Shown here piece by piece: positions 36,777-44,521 of a stretch of 64,000 nucleotides of DNA (position 1 is the stretch's first letter; each line of letters starts with the position of its first letter). The stretch is taken from the NCBI GenBank assembly GCA_025353305.1, contig JANXQX010000013.1, positions 1 through 64,000 on the forward strand, in the 5' to 3' direction. Source of the DNA: Holophagaceae bacterium. GTDB taxonomy: Bacteria; Acidobacteriota; Holophagae; Holophagales; Holophagaceae. Made by a program: the position numbers and the translations under genes. The notes under the pieces are model-generated. The model had not been told where the DNA came from. It made no database searches and was given only the letters and a program-made list of their open reading frames with translations.

Positions 36777-37111
36777 ATGAGTTCTCCTTGGAGGCCCGGC
36801 CCAAGGCGGATGCACCGCAACTTTGGGACCTCGCCCTGGATTGGATAAAGATTGTGTTGGGGATGGGAGGAAGCGGTTCTGAAAATCCTGATCAGCCATT
36901 TGGCACCGATCTGGAAGGGCTTTCAGAAACACCTGAAAGGACTAGGCGATGAAGCCTGAGAATTGGGGGCCGCCCGAGATGACGCGGTAATCCGGTATCG
37001 CCGGTGGCTTGATCTGATTCTCGCAGCAGAATGAAGTCAAAGTCCACTTTCTAAGCCAGACCATAGACGGGGCCTGGGTTTCCGGGCCATGATTGCAGCG
37101 GAGATCCATCC
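36777..37111 (-). promoter_or_regulatory. 335-bp divergent intergenic region between RNase E/G and WYL genes
   Basis: No gene is visible here. The clearest element is a perfect inverted repeat CTTTCAG-AAACAC-CTGAAAG at 36920-36939, 144 bp before the RNase start. A half-site TTTCAG recurs near 36882. It may be an operator or, if transcribed, a leader hairpin; E. coli rne is known to autoregulate through its 5' leader. I could not pick convincing -35/-10 elements for either direction. Confidence 0.4.
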
Positions 37112-38218
37112 ATGGCCCCTGTTAAGAAGACACCAGCCCCTGAGACAAAAGCCAAGGCCGTCCCTGCGAAGGCCTTGGTAAAACCTGATGTGACAGGCCC
37201 GACGAAGGCCCCTGGACCCCTCAAGAAGGGCTCGCCAAAACCTAAAGCCGATGTGGCGAATTCCCCATCGGGGCCGTTAAAAGCCAAGCCCGCAGTGGGG
37301 AAGATCGCCCAGATCGAGCCGAAGAAAAAGAGGCCGGAACAAAAGAAAGCCACCACAAAGCCCGTGGCCGAAAAACCGGAAGCAAAACAGAAAATTACCC
37401 CGGAATCCACTATCATGGCCACGGTTGTTGCGCCCAGCGCCGCACTGCCCAAAGCACCGGCAGCCCCGGCGCACGTGCCTGGGCCTGTCGCGAAAGCATC
37501 CAGCCTTTCACCGGGGCATATGGAGGCTGTCCTGCAAGCCGCGAAGGAAGGCAAAGCCATCGAGTTGATCTTCAGGGATGCCGAAGCGGATCCACCGCGC
37601 ACTTTCGAGCCGCGCCAACTCATCTTCGATACGCTCACGCAGGCCTGGTTCGTATGGGGCTGGGATCGGCGATACAACGCCGAACGCCATCACCGATTGG
37701 ATCAGATGGCCGAGATCAACCTGGTGGACGGTCCGGGGCGCTCTGCCCAAGGCCCCTACAAAGAAGGCACCCCGGCCAATCTTATCGGTGGTTGGTTGGG
37801 TGGTGAACCCATTCGGGTGAAGGCAATCATGCAGAAGCAGTGGATCTTTGCTGTGAAGCAGGCGCCTCCTGCCTTTCCCGATTTCAAAATCGAGGATGGC
37901 GAGGACGGCAAGGCCACTGTTTCGTTCGTGGCGACGGATCTTCGCGCCATCGCCCGCTGGTGCCTGCAATTCGGCGAAGGCCTTCAGGTTCTGGAACCGC
38001 AGCGCCTTGTGGACCGCATCAAACAAGTCGGCGTAGCGTGGGCGGGCAAGCCCGTGGCTGCAGCCCAGGCCCCTGCGCCAAGGCCCGCGCCCCAACCCTC
38101 GCCGCGGCCCGAATACAAGCCAGAGCACAAATCCGAACACCGGCGGGAACATGGCAAGGATCGCGATGAGCTCCCGAAAAAGGGCCCGCGGGTCGAGATC
38201 CGTATAGAGAAGCTGTAA
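37112..38218 (+). CDS. WYL-domain protein with basic low-complexity tails and no HTH
   Basis: 368 residues. Residues 1-130 are Lys/Pro/Ala-rich (for example KKTPAPETKAKAVPAKALVKP), resembling histone-H1-like tails. A WYL-type domain follows (about 145-215: AIELIFRDAEADPPRTFEPR, AWFVWGWDRRYN, RHHRLDQMAEINLV), then a WCX-like C-terminal extension (about 220-315: EPIRVKAIMQKQWIFAVKQ, ARWCLQFGEGLQVLEP). The end (about 320-368) is Pro/His/Lys-rich. WYL proteins normally carry an N-terminal winged helix; none is present here. The ATG has GGAG eight bases upstream. It may bind nucleic acid through its tails; function unknown. Confidence 0.75.
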   Translation: MAPVKKTPAPETKAKAVPAKALVKPDVTGPTKAPGPLKKGSPKPKADVANSPSGPLKAKPAVGKIAQIEPKKKRPEQKKATTKPVAEKPEAKQKITPESTIMATVVAPSAALPKAPAAPAHVPGPVAKASSLSPGHMEAVLQAAKEGKAIELIFRDAEADPPRTFEPRQLIFDTLTQAWFVWGWDRRYNAERHHRLDQMAEINLVDGPGRSAQGPYKEGTPANLIGGWLGGEPIRVKAIMQKQWIFAVKQAPPAFPDFKIEDGEDGKATVSFVATDLRAIARWCLQFGEGLQVLEPQRLVDRIKQVGVAWAGKPVAAAQAPAPRPAPQPSPRPEYKPEHKSEHRREHGKDRDELPKKGPRVEIRIEKL

Positions 38219-38291
38219 GCCAGAGTGACGGCGGCATTGGTCGCAATTACACCGGATTGGAGTACGAGGAGTATGCCCGCCTCGACGCGGA

Positions 38292-38903
38292 TCAGCGTGC
38301 CACGGATAACAAATTCAGCACCGCTTCAGCCATGCGCTGACCGTTGGGTGGCACTTCCACGATGCTCCCGAGGAGTTTCTGGGTTCCACCGGGCTGAAGT
38401 GCGAAGAGGCAGATGGTGGGTACCTTCTCAATGACCTGGGGCGCGATGCCTTTGGGCCAGACAGTTGCGTCAATCTTCTTGTCGCGGTACACGCCGAGGT
38501 AGTGAATGGTGACGAAGGGGTTGGGGTCCTTCGTGAGAGCCAGCAGATCCGGCAGTTCAGTCTGGCTGTCGCTGCACCAGGAACCGAATACCACCACCAA
38601 TGTGCATGGAATCCCAACGGCCTTCCAGCGCGCAGTCCACTCCGCACTGATGTCACGTTGATTCATCAGGTCGCGATAGACATCCCTGTGCGAAAGGATG
38701 GCTTCCCGCGTGGTGGCGCCAAGCAGGACTGTCTCTTGATCCTTGCTGTCACGGGGCAGACCGCCTTCTTTTCCGGCGGGAAGCAAGTGGGGTTTCAGGG
38801 GTTCTTCCTTGATCTGCCCAGCCTGGCCGGTAGCTTCGCGTGTTCGCCCCCCTTGAGTTGGCGCCGCCAGCAGGGATGCGGAGAGTAGCAAAAGCGGGAG
38901 CAT
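38292..38903 (-). CDS. exported thioredoxin-fold protein with WCSDS motif
   Basis: 203 residues from the ATG at 38901-38903, chosen because GAGGTGAT lies just before it and the protein then begins with a clean signal peptide (MLPLLLLSASLLAAP). The thioredoxin fold (about 95-200) has VVVFGSWCSDSQTELP where CxxC would sit: the second Cys is Ser (C-S-D-S), and the cis-Pro region is KVPTICLF. A single Cys suggests it is not a classical disulfide reductase; related WCSDS proteins are of unclear role. It is convergent with the WYL gene and divergent from the Rrf2 gene. Confidence 0.8.
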   Translation of the reverse strand: MLPLLLLSASLLAAPTQGGRTREATGQAGQIKEEPLKPHLLPAGKEGGLPRDSKDQETVLLGATTREAILSHRDVYRDLMNQRDISAEWTARWKAVGIPCTLVVVFGSWCSDSQTELPDLLALTKDPNPFVTIHYLGVYRDKKIDATVWPKGIAPQVIEKVPTICLFALQPGGTQKLLGSIVEVPPNGQRMAEAVLNLLSVAR

Positions 38904-38966
38904 GATCACCTCTGCCATTCAGCATACGGAAGTCGTGAAATCCGCGCCCCGATTGGTTTTATTAAA

Positions 38967-38983
38967 TTGACGAAAACAGTCAA
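38967..38983 (+). promoter_or_regulatory. IscR type-1-like operator on the -35 element
   Basis: TTGAC-GAAAACA-GTCAA is a perfect 5-bp inverted repeat with a 7-base centre lying exactly on the -35. The type-1 IscR consensus as I recall it is YYGACTRwwwYAGTCRR; this site agrees at every position but one (G for T). A regulator of the IscR/Rrf2 family is encoded directly downstream, so autoregulation is the natural reading. Confidence 0.6.
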
Positions 38984-38995
38984 GAATTCTATATT
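38967..38995 (+). promoter_or_regulatory. sigma-70 promoter of the Rrf2 gene
   Basis: TTGACG (38967-38972) and TATATT (38990-38995) are separated by exactly 17 bp, with an AT-rich spacer. This is the best promoter match in the window. Transcription would start near 39002, leaving a leader of about 20 bases that contains the ribosome binding site AGGAAGGA before the GTG at 39022. Confidence 0.85.
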
Positions 38996-39006
38996 CTGAT
39001 ACAGAA
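38994..39006 (+). promoter_or_regulatory. second dyad over the start site of the Rrf2 gene
   Basis: TTCTG-ATA-CAGAA is a perfect inverted repeat that begins in the -10 element and covers the expected transcription start. A protein bound here would block initiation. Whether it belongs to the same regulator as the upstream site is unknown. Confidence 0.4.
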
Positions 39007-39021
39007 GGAAGGATCTATTCT

Positions 39022-39534
39022 GTGAAGATATCTGCTCGCGGCCGCTATTCCATGCAAGCCCTGTTTGACCTCGCCCATCACAGCCATGGTGAGCCCGTGC
39101 CGCTTCATAAGATCGCCGAACGCCAGAATCTCTCACTGCCCTTCCTGGAACAGATCTTCCACAAGTTGAAAAAGGCCGGTGTGGTAATGAGCGTGCGCGG
39201 CCCCAAGGGTGGCTATGTGCTGACGCGGCCCTGCAGCCACGTCAGCATTGGCGAGATCCTGCGCCTTACGGATGCCAGCCTGTACGCTGTAGCGAAGAAT
39301 GATCCTGAGCAGGGCCGCCAGGTGTTGCTGGAAGATGAGCGCATGAGCGAGATGCTCTGGCGCCATCTGGAGGAGCACATCACCACCTTCCTGGAGAAGG
39401 TGAATATCGCCGACCTCTGCACCGAAACCCAAAGCAACACCTGCCCTGTCTGCACCTGCCCTGAATATGTCCGCGAGGCCCAGACCTCGATGATGAATGG
39501 CAAGCAGAAGGGCTGCGCCTCCTTGATGGTCTGA
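39022..39534 (+). CDS. Rrf2/IscR-family transcription regulator
   Basis: 170 residues. The winged helix (about 1-70) reads MKISARGRYSMQALFDLA, LPFLEQIFHKLKKAGVVMSVRGPKGGY, close to IscR. The dimer helix is about 103-130. IscR ligates a 2Fe-2S cluster with three Cys at about 92-104; here that stretch (VAKNDPEQGR) has none. Instead C133, C141, C144 and C146 cluster after the helix (DLC, CPVCTC), with C165 near the end. It should sense Fe-S status or redox, but through a displaced site. The GTG start has AGGAAGGA eight bases upstream. ttcA, an Fe-S tRNA thiolase, follows at ten bases. Confidence 0.9.
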   Translation: MKISARGRYSMQALFDLAHHSHGEPVPLHKIAERQNLSLPFLEQIFHKLKKAGVVMSVRGPKGGYVLTRPCSHVSIGEILRLTDASLYAVAKNDPEQGRQVLLEDERMSEMLWRHLEEHITTFLEKVNIADLCTETQSNTCPVCTCPEYVREAQTSMMNGKQKGCASLMV

Positions 39535-39544
39535 GCCGCCAAGG

Positions 39545-40396
39545 ATGGCCAATCCATGCGCGCTGCCTTCCCTGGCCAGTCCCCCTGGCAAGGATGATTT
39601 TGCTCTGCTGCCGAAACTGGAAAAACGGATTCTTAGGCGCGTGGGCGATGCGATCCAGACCTACAATCTGATCGCCGAAGGCGATAACATTTTGGTGGGG
39701 CTGAGCGGCGGCAAGGATTCCTGGGCCTTGCTGGAAGCCCTCACCCTGCTTCAAAAGCGGGCTCCCATCAAGTTCCGGGTCAGTGGCATCACGGTGGATC
39801 CAGGCTTCCCGAATTTCGATCCGGACCGGATAGCTGAGGTCTGTGAGCAGCGCGGCATCCCCCACCATGTGCTGGGGGCGCCCATTGACGCCCTCATCCG
39901 CCAGCGGCCTGATGAAACACCGTGCATCATCTGCTCAAGGCTCAGAAGAGGGGTCCTGTATTCCTTTGCCAAACAGCATGGCTTCACGAAAATCGCCCTG
40001 GGCCACCATCTGGACGATCTGCTGGAAACCTTGCTGCTGAATCTGTTTTTCGGAGGGAAGCTGGCGACGATGCCCGTTCGGCTCACAAGCGACGACGGCG
40101 CCAATACCGTCATCCGCCCACTCGCCACCTGCGAAGAAGTAGACCTGATGAGGTTCGCCTGGCTCAAGGGCTATCCCATCGTCCCCTGCGGCTGCCCCTT
40201 GTGCGCATGCAGTGTGCTGGAGAGCCGCCGCAAACAAGCCAAGGAACTCATCGGGCAATTGCAGGAAAGCATTCCCCAGATCAAATACTCCATGCTCAAA
40301 GCCATGGGCAATGTGAAGGGCTCTCATCTGCTGGATCTGCAACTCGGAGCCCTCACTGCTATGGGTCTCGATGAAGCGGTAGAAAATCTCGGCTGA
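39545..40396 (+). CDS. ttcA: TtcA-family tRNA 2-thiocytidine synthetase
   Basis: 283 residues. It thiolates cytidine 32 of certain tRNAs using ATP and an Fe-S cluster. The PP-loop is VGLSGGKDSW (about 51-60); CxxC in TPCIICSRLRRG (about 129-140) and the later Cys in VPCGCPLCAC (about 218-227) match the cluster ligands. GHHLDDLLETLLLNLFFGG is also typical. It is co-transcribed with the Rrf2 regulator upstream, which would tie expression of an Fe-S enzyme to Fe-S supply. The N-terminus is uncertain because no ribosome site is well placed. Confidence 0.9.
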   Translation: MANPCALPSLASPPGKDDFALLPKLEKRILRRVGDAIQTYNLIAEGDNILVGLSGGKDSWALLEALTLLQKRAPIKFRVSGITVDPGFPNFDPDRIAEVCEQRGIPHHVLGAPIDALIRQRPDETPCIICSRLRRGVLYSFAKQHGFTKIALGHHLDDLLETLLLNLFFGGKLATMPVRLTSDDGANTVIRPLATCEEVDLMRFAWLKGYPIVPCGCPLCACSVLESRRKQAKELIGQLQESIPQIKYSMLKAMGNVKGSHLLDLQLGALTAMGLDEAVENLG

Positions 40397-40435
40397 TTCG
40401 GCGTAAGGTGAATCACCGCCTTTGAGGAGGCCCGC

Positions 40436-40822
40436 ATGAAGGATTTAAGCGCCCGGTGGATCGCGAAGGCCGAGGCCCACCTGGAAACGGCCACCCGTGA
40501 AATGGCGGTGAAGAAGAACGCCAATCCTGACGCGGTGTGCTTGCACGCCCACCTTTGTGTCGAGAACTATCTGATGGCCCGCTTGCAGGAAGGCGACATT
40601 AATTTCCCCACCACGTCCCACTTGGCCGTGCTGCTCTATCTTTGCGCGGACATCGAACCCAGCTGGGAATCCCACCGCTCGCACTTGAGCAAGCTCAGCG
40701 CCATCAACAGGATCATCCTGGAGCCCGAAGAAAGCGCGACCCCGGCCATGGCCAAGGAAGCCCTTGAGCATGCGTCAAGATTCCGCGATACAGCCCGAAA
40801 AACGCTGGGGCTGAAGGGCTAG
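40436..40822 (+). CDS. solitary HEPN-domain protein
   Basis: 128 residues, all-helical. The core AKAEAHLETATREM, LHAHLCVENYLMARLQ and KEALEHASRFRDTARKTLGL follow the HEPN pattern. The Rx4-6H ribonuclease motif is not obvious, so it may be a non-catalytic HEPN. HEPN proteins are often antitoxin-regulated partners of MNT nucleotidyltransferases, but no MNT gene is adjacent. GAGGAGG five bases before the ATG shows strong translation. It is convergent with hemG. Confidence 0.75.
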   Translation: MKDLSARWIAKAEAHLETATREMAVKKNANPDAVCLHAHLCVENYLMARLQEGDINFPTTSHLAVLLYLCADIEPSWESHRSHLSKLSAINRIILEPEESATPAMAKEALEHASRFRDTARKTLGLKG

Positions 40823-40866
40823 AACCACCAAGACTTTGTGGTTCATTTTGTGGCTTCGTGGTTCAT
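40821..40866. repeat. GTGGTTCA-type intergenic repeat and hairpin
   Basis: AACCAC at 40823-40828 and GTGGTT at 40838-40843 form a stem; GTGGTTCAT recurs at 40858-40866, and a degenerate GTGGCTTC copy lies between. The unit looks like the CTTCGTGGTT repeats common between bacterial genes. It may terminate the HEPN transcript. On the minus strand it supplies the last codons of hemG (N-H-E-A-T-K) and its stop. Confidence 0.5.
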
Positions 40867-42132
40867 CCAGGCCTCAACGCCTTCGATGACATCCCGCACA
40901 CCCGGCCCAAAGCGGGCGTTGCTGATCCAGTCGATGCCTTTCGGAAGCCCTGCCAGCGCTGCATTCACGTGGCTGCGGTGGCCCATTTCTGGCCTTGGAA
41001 TGGCCCGGTCCGCGAGCTCCTCGCGAACCTGGAGGGGTTCCCCGAGCCCGGGCACCCAGGACCGCAGGATTTTCTGGACGCCGGCGGATTCGGCCAGGGA
41101 GGGATCCATTTCGAAAGCACCACCCAGGAAAACCCTCAGCTGCATGAGATCTGCGGGTGCGCTGTCAGGGTCAATCCACGAAGGCACCAAAGCGCCCAGA
41201 AAACCGTGGCCTTCAGGTGGATGCACCAGGAAGCCGAAAGAATCATCCAGGGGTGCCAGGCGCGTGTGCCGGCTGTGGCGCAGCCGTACCGAAGTATAGG
41301 GTATGGCCGCCAGGGCCTCGGCGCTTTGGGGCGCAATGGACCCAAGGAGCAGGGATGCTTCATAAGCCGGAAGGGCAAGCAGGACGTGATCCACTTCCCG
41401 CAACTCGCCGCCACCCCACACCCTCCAGCGTCCGGATTCCAACTGCTCCATGCCTTCGGCCCGAAGACCCGTCCGGACCCCGGGAAGGCGCTCAGCCAGC
41501 CGTTTCGGCAGCATGCCCATGCCGCCCTTCGGAACGACCAGGGAACTGCTGCCACCACTTCTCATGCCTTGGAAAAGCGAGCCTTTGGCTTCCCAGGAAA
41601 GCAGCTTTGGAAGCGCGTCAACGGAAAGCGATTCCGCGGGTGCCGCGAGAATTCCCGCCACCATCGCGGGCAACAGGTTTTCCGCCACGCCACGCCCCAG
41701 GCGCCGCGCCACGAAGGCTGACAAATTTTCTTCCGGCTCAGGTGCACGAACCGGGATGAAGGGCTCCATCATCATCCGCAGCTTGGCTGGGAAGGAGAGC
41801 AGTTTGGACAGCAGCAGTGCTGCGGGTGCAACAGGAACGGGAATCAACGCTCCGTCCATGCCAACCCAACGGGCGCCGTGCCCGGGGCTCCGGACTTCCA
41901 GGTCGATCTCTTTGAACAGGCGCTCCACCGCGGAGCCGGGAGCACTGAGCACTCCCTGCGGGCCGCGCTCGATGTGCCCGGGGCGGCCTTCCGCATCGGG
42001 CCAGGGCAGCGTGTGGACCCAGCCTCCAACCGTGTCCTGGGCCTCCCAGAGTTCCGTGGTTTCGCCGTGCTTTTGCAGGTGCCAGGCCGTCACAAGGCCG
42101 CTGACACCACCGCCGAGGATGAGGGTGGTCAT
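40843..42132 (-). CDS. hemG: protoporphyrinogen oxidase (HemY/HemG-type flavoprotein)
   Basis: 429 residues. It oxidises protoporphyrinogen IX to protoporphyrin IX with FAD. The dinucleotide motif is LILGGGVSGLVTAWHL (4-19), followed by LWEAQDTVGGWVHT. The C-terminal FAD contact is GLPKGIDWISNARFGPGVRDVIEGV. Characterised enzymes of this type use oxygen. It is the last gene of the heme operon, starting with ATGA overlap on hemH. The final six residues fall inside an intergenic-type repeat. Confidence 0.92.
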   Translation of the reverse strand: MTTLILGGGVSGLVTAWHLQKHGETTELWEAQDTVGGWVHTLPWPDAEGRPGHIERGPQGVLSAPGSAVERLFKEIDLEVRSPGHGARWVGMDGALIPVPVAPAALLLSKLLSFPAKLRMMMEPFIPVRAPEPEENLSAFVARRLGRGVAENLLPAMVAGILAAPAESLSVDALPKLLSWEAKGSLFQGMRSGGSSSLVVPKGGMGMLPKRLAERLPGVRTGLRAEGMEQLESGRWRVWGGGELREVDHVLLALPAYEASLLLGSIAPQSAEALAAIPYTSVRLRHSRHTRLAPLDDSFGFLVHPPEGHGFLGALVPSWIDPDSAPADLMQLRVFLGGAFEMDPSLAESAGVQKILRSWVPGLGEPLQVREELADRAIPRPEMGHRSHVNAALAGLPKGIDWISNARFGPGVRDVIEGVEAWMNHEATK

Positions 42133-43157
42133 TGGCCGGCTCCTGTTGAAAGCGCCTCCAGCGTCAGCCGCGTGAGACAGCGGATGTAGCTGGGATCCAC
42201 GCCCGGGGCGGGAAGCCGGCGGTAGGTGCGGATACCGGCTTTCCTGGCGAGGGCGGCGTACTCGATGTCCAGTTCGTGAAGGGTCTCGATGTGCTCGCTC
42301 ACGAAACTGAGCGGCAGGATGATGACGTCCCTCCCGCCAAAATCAGCCAGCACTTTTTTCAGGGCCGGGGTCAGCCAGCGGATGGGGCCCACACGGCTCT
42401 GGTAAGCCAGGATGGCGCCACCGGGAATGTCGCCGATGCGGGCCTTCAGGGCTTCCACGGTGGCCTTGATTTCCTGTTCGTAGGGATCCCCGGCCTCGAT
42501 CTGGCTCATGGGCAGCGAGTGGGCGCTGAAGATCACCGTTGCGTAGGGTAGCTCTTCAAGCGCTGCGCGAAGCGGAGCTTCCATGGCGTCCAGGTAATCG
42601 GAATCCGTGGAGTAGGCAAGTACCCCTTTGAGTACCGACATTCCCATTTTTGCCGCTTCGCGTTCAAGTTCGCGAACACTCGAACCCGTGGTTGCGATGC
42701 AATCGTGAGGGTAGAGGGTGACCGGCAACAGCTTGGTGATCCCTTGTTTTTTCAAGGCCTTCAGCAACCCCAGGGCACGCGGCTGGGTGTAACGGAACAG
42801 CAGTTTCACGGGTTCTTTGCGCCCGGCCGCGCGGAGATTCTTCCGCAACGCGGACGCCTGTTCGGCGGATTGGCGAAGAAGGGGCGATCCACCACCGATC
42901 TCTGCATATTTGGCAGAAGTGCCTTTGCGCCGGAACCTGGCGATCGCCTTGGCATAGGTGGGCTGGAACCACGCCGGCCCAGGCAATTTGATCAGTTCCC
43001 GGTCGCTGAAAAGGTTGTACAGGAATGCTTCGACCTGATCGAGATTGACGGGCCCCCCCAGATTCAAGAGGAGGATCGCAGTATCAACCGCCGCATCGAC
43101 AGGTGGTGCCGCCATGGCCTCTTGTGCATCAGCGCGAAGCTGCGAGAGAAGGTCCAT
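42129..43157 (-). CDS. hemH: ferrochelatase
   Basis: 342 residues. It inserts ferrous iron into protoporphyrin IX. The opening TAILLLNLGGPVNLDQVEAFLYNLFSD is diagnostic. YTQPRALGLLKAL and the catalytic His in VIFSAHSLPM (about 208-217) are present, as is the acidic path LPLSFVSEHIETLHELDIEY (about 280-299). A 25-residue N-terminal extension is present. It overlaps hemN (TGATG) and hemG (ATGA), so the three are coupled. Confidence 0.96.
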   Translation of the reverse strand: MDLLSQLRADAQEAMAAPPVDAAVDTAILLLNLGGPVNLDQVEAFLYNLFSDRELIKLPGPAWFQPTYAKAIARFRRKGTSAKYAEIGGGSPLLRQSAEQASALRKNLRAAGRKEPVKLLFRYTQPRALGLLKALKKQGITKLLPVTLYPHDCIATTGSSVRELEREAAKMGMSVLKGVLAYSTDSDYLDAMEAPLRAALEELPYATVIFSAHSLPMSQIEAGDPYEQEIKATVEALKARIGDIPGGAILAYQSRVGPIRWLTPALKKVLADFGGRDVIILPLSFVSEHIETLHELDIEYAALARKAGIRTYRRLPAPGVDPSYIRCLTRLTLEALSTGAGQ

Positions 43158-44521
43158 CAGACCGTCCTTGAAAATTTAGTGGTGGCCGACATCTTGGACA
43201 GATAGGCGTCGAAGGGCATGGCCAGATTCCGCACGAAACGGCGTCCCAATTCCGTGACAAAAATACCCTCGTCCCGCAGCTCCACGATGCCAAAGGGGAC
43301 TTCTTCCTTGAGTTGCTCGATCGCCTCGGTGAAATGATCCGGTCCGACGCCAAAGCGCGCTTCCATTTCTGCCCAACGCAGTTCGAAACGGCCCATGATC
43401 TGGTGGATCACCCAACGGCGGAGTTCGTCTTCGTCGGAGCAGTGGTAACCCTTGTGGACCGCGAAATGGCCGGCATCCACCGCGTGTTCCCACCGGGAAA
43501 GAATCTTGTCGTTCTGGTGGTACACACCGCCGATCTGACTGATGGCGCTTGGACCGATGCTCACCATGTCCGAGCCGCCCTGAACGGCGTAGCCCATGAA
43601 ATTCCGGGTGAGGCGGCCATCGTGGATGGCCTTGGCCAGCGGGTCGTTTGGATGGGCGAAATGATCCATCCCGACGGTCAGATAACCCGCTTTTTCGAGC
43701 AATTCAGAAGCCATCAACAGCAGGTCCAGCCGCAGCCCAGGTGTGGGCAAGGTCTCCGTGGGGATGCTCCGCTGGAAGGGCATCATGGAAGGCAGGTAGG
43801 CGAATCCGTAGACCGCCAGGCGATCCGGACTCAGCTTCAAGGTCTCTTCCAGGGTCAGGCGGAAGGTGTCCATGGTCTGGCCCGGCAGCCCGTAGACCAG
43901 ATCCAGGTTGACGCCATCAAAGCCTTCCACGCGCGCCTGCTTGACGGCTGCAAGGGTCTGGTCCCAGGTTTGTCCCCGTGTGATGAGCTCCTGGACATTC
44001 TCGTCCAGGTCCTGCACACCGAAGGAAACGCGGTTGAACCCCATCTTCCGGAGCGCGGGTAATTGATCATCCCGGAGGAATGTGGGATCGGCTTCCAGGG
44101 AAACTTCCGCTCCCGGCAGCAGCGGGAAACGTTCCGTGATCAGATCGAAAACACGCTGAAGATCCGGCACGTTCAAGTAGGTGGGTGTGCCACCTCCCCA
44201 ATGCATCTGGATCACGCCCCGGCGATCCGGAAGGTGGCTGGCCCAAAGTTCCGCCTCACGGTCCAGTGTCGCCAGGAAGGCTCCCACAGGATCATATTTG
44301 GGGCTGATGACTACATTGCAGCCGCAGTACGCGCAGCGGCGGCTGCAGAACGGGAGATGTGCATAAAGCGACAAAGGCTCGGAGCTGGCATTCGCCCTGC
44401 CCAGGGCATCCACGATCTCTGTTTCCGGAAAGTCGTCCTTCCAGACCGGAGGCATGGGGTAGCCGGTGTAACGCGGCCCCGGGCGGTCGTAGCGTTGAAT
44501 GAGTTCGGAGAGACTGGTCAT
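43157..44521 (-). CDS. hemN: oxygen-independent coproporphyrinogen III oxidase
   Basis: 454 residues from the ATG at 44519-44521, which overlaps the hemE stop as ATGA; longer frames upstream would cut into hemE. This radical-SAM enzyme decarboxylates coproporphyrinogen III without oxygen. The start RPGPRYTGYPMPP and the cluster FCSRRCAYCGCN (CxxxCxxCxC, about 57-68) mark a true HemN and not HemW. MHWGGGTPTY and YGLPGQTMDTF follow, with MDHFAHPND later. The C-terminal HemN domain is complete. Confidence 0.96.
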   Translation of the reverse strand: MTSLSELIQRYDRPGPRYTGYPMPPVWKDDFPETEIVDALGRANASSEPLSLYAHLPFCSRRCAYCGCNVVISPKYDPVGAFLATLDREAELWASHLPDRRGVIQMHWGGGTPTYLNVPDLQRVFDLITERFPLLPGAEVSLEADPTFLRDDQLPALRKMGFNRVSFGVQDLDENVQELITRGQTWDQTLAAVKQARVEGFDGVNLDLVYGLPGQTMDTFRLTLEETLKLSPDRLAVYGFAYLPSMMPFQRSIPTETLPTPGLRLDLLLMASELLEKAGYLTVGMDHFAHPNDPLAKAIHDGRLTRNFMGYAVQGGSDMVSIGPSAISQIGGVYHQNDKILSRWEHAVDAGHFAVHKGYHCSDEDELRRWVIHQIMGRFELRWAEMEARFGVGPDHFTEAIEQLKEEVPFGIVELRDEGIFVTELGRRFVRNLAMPFDAYLSKMSATTKFSRTV

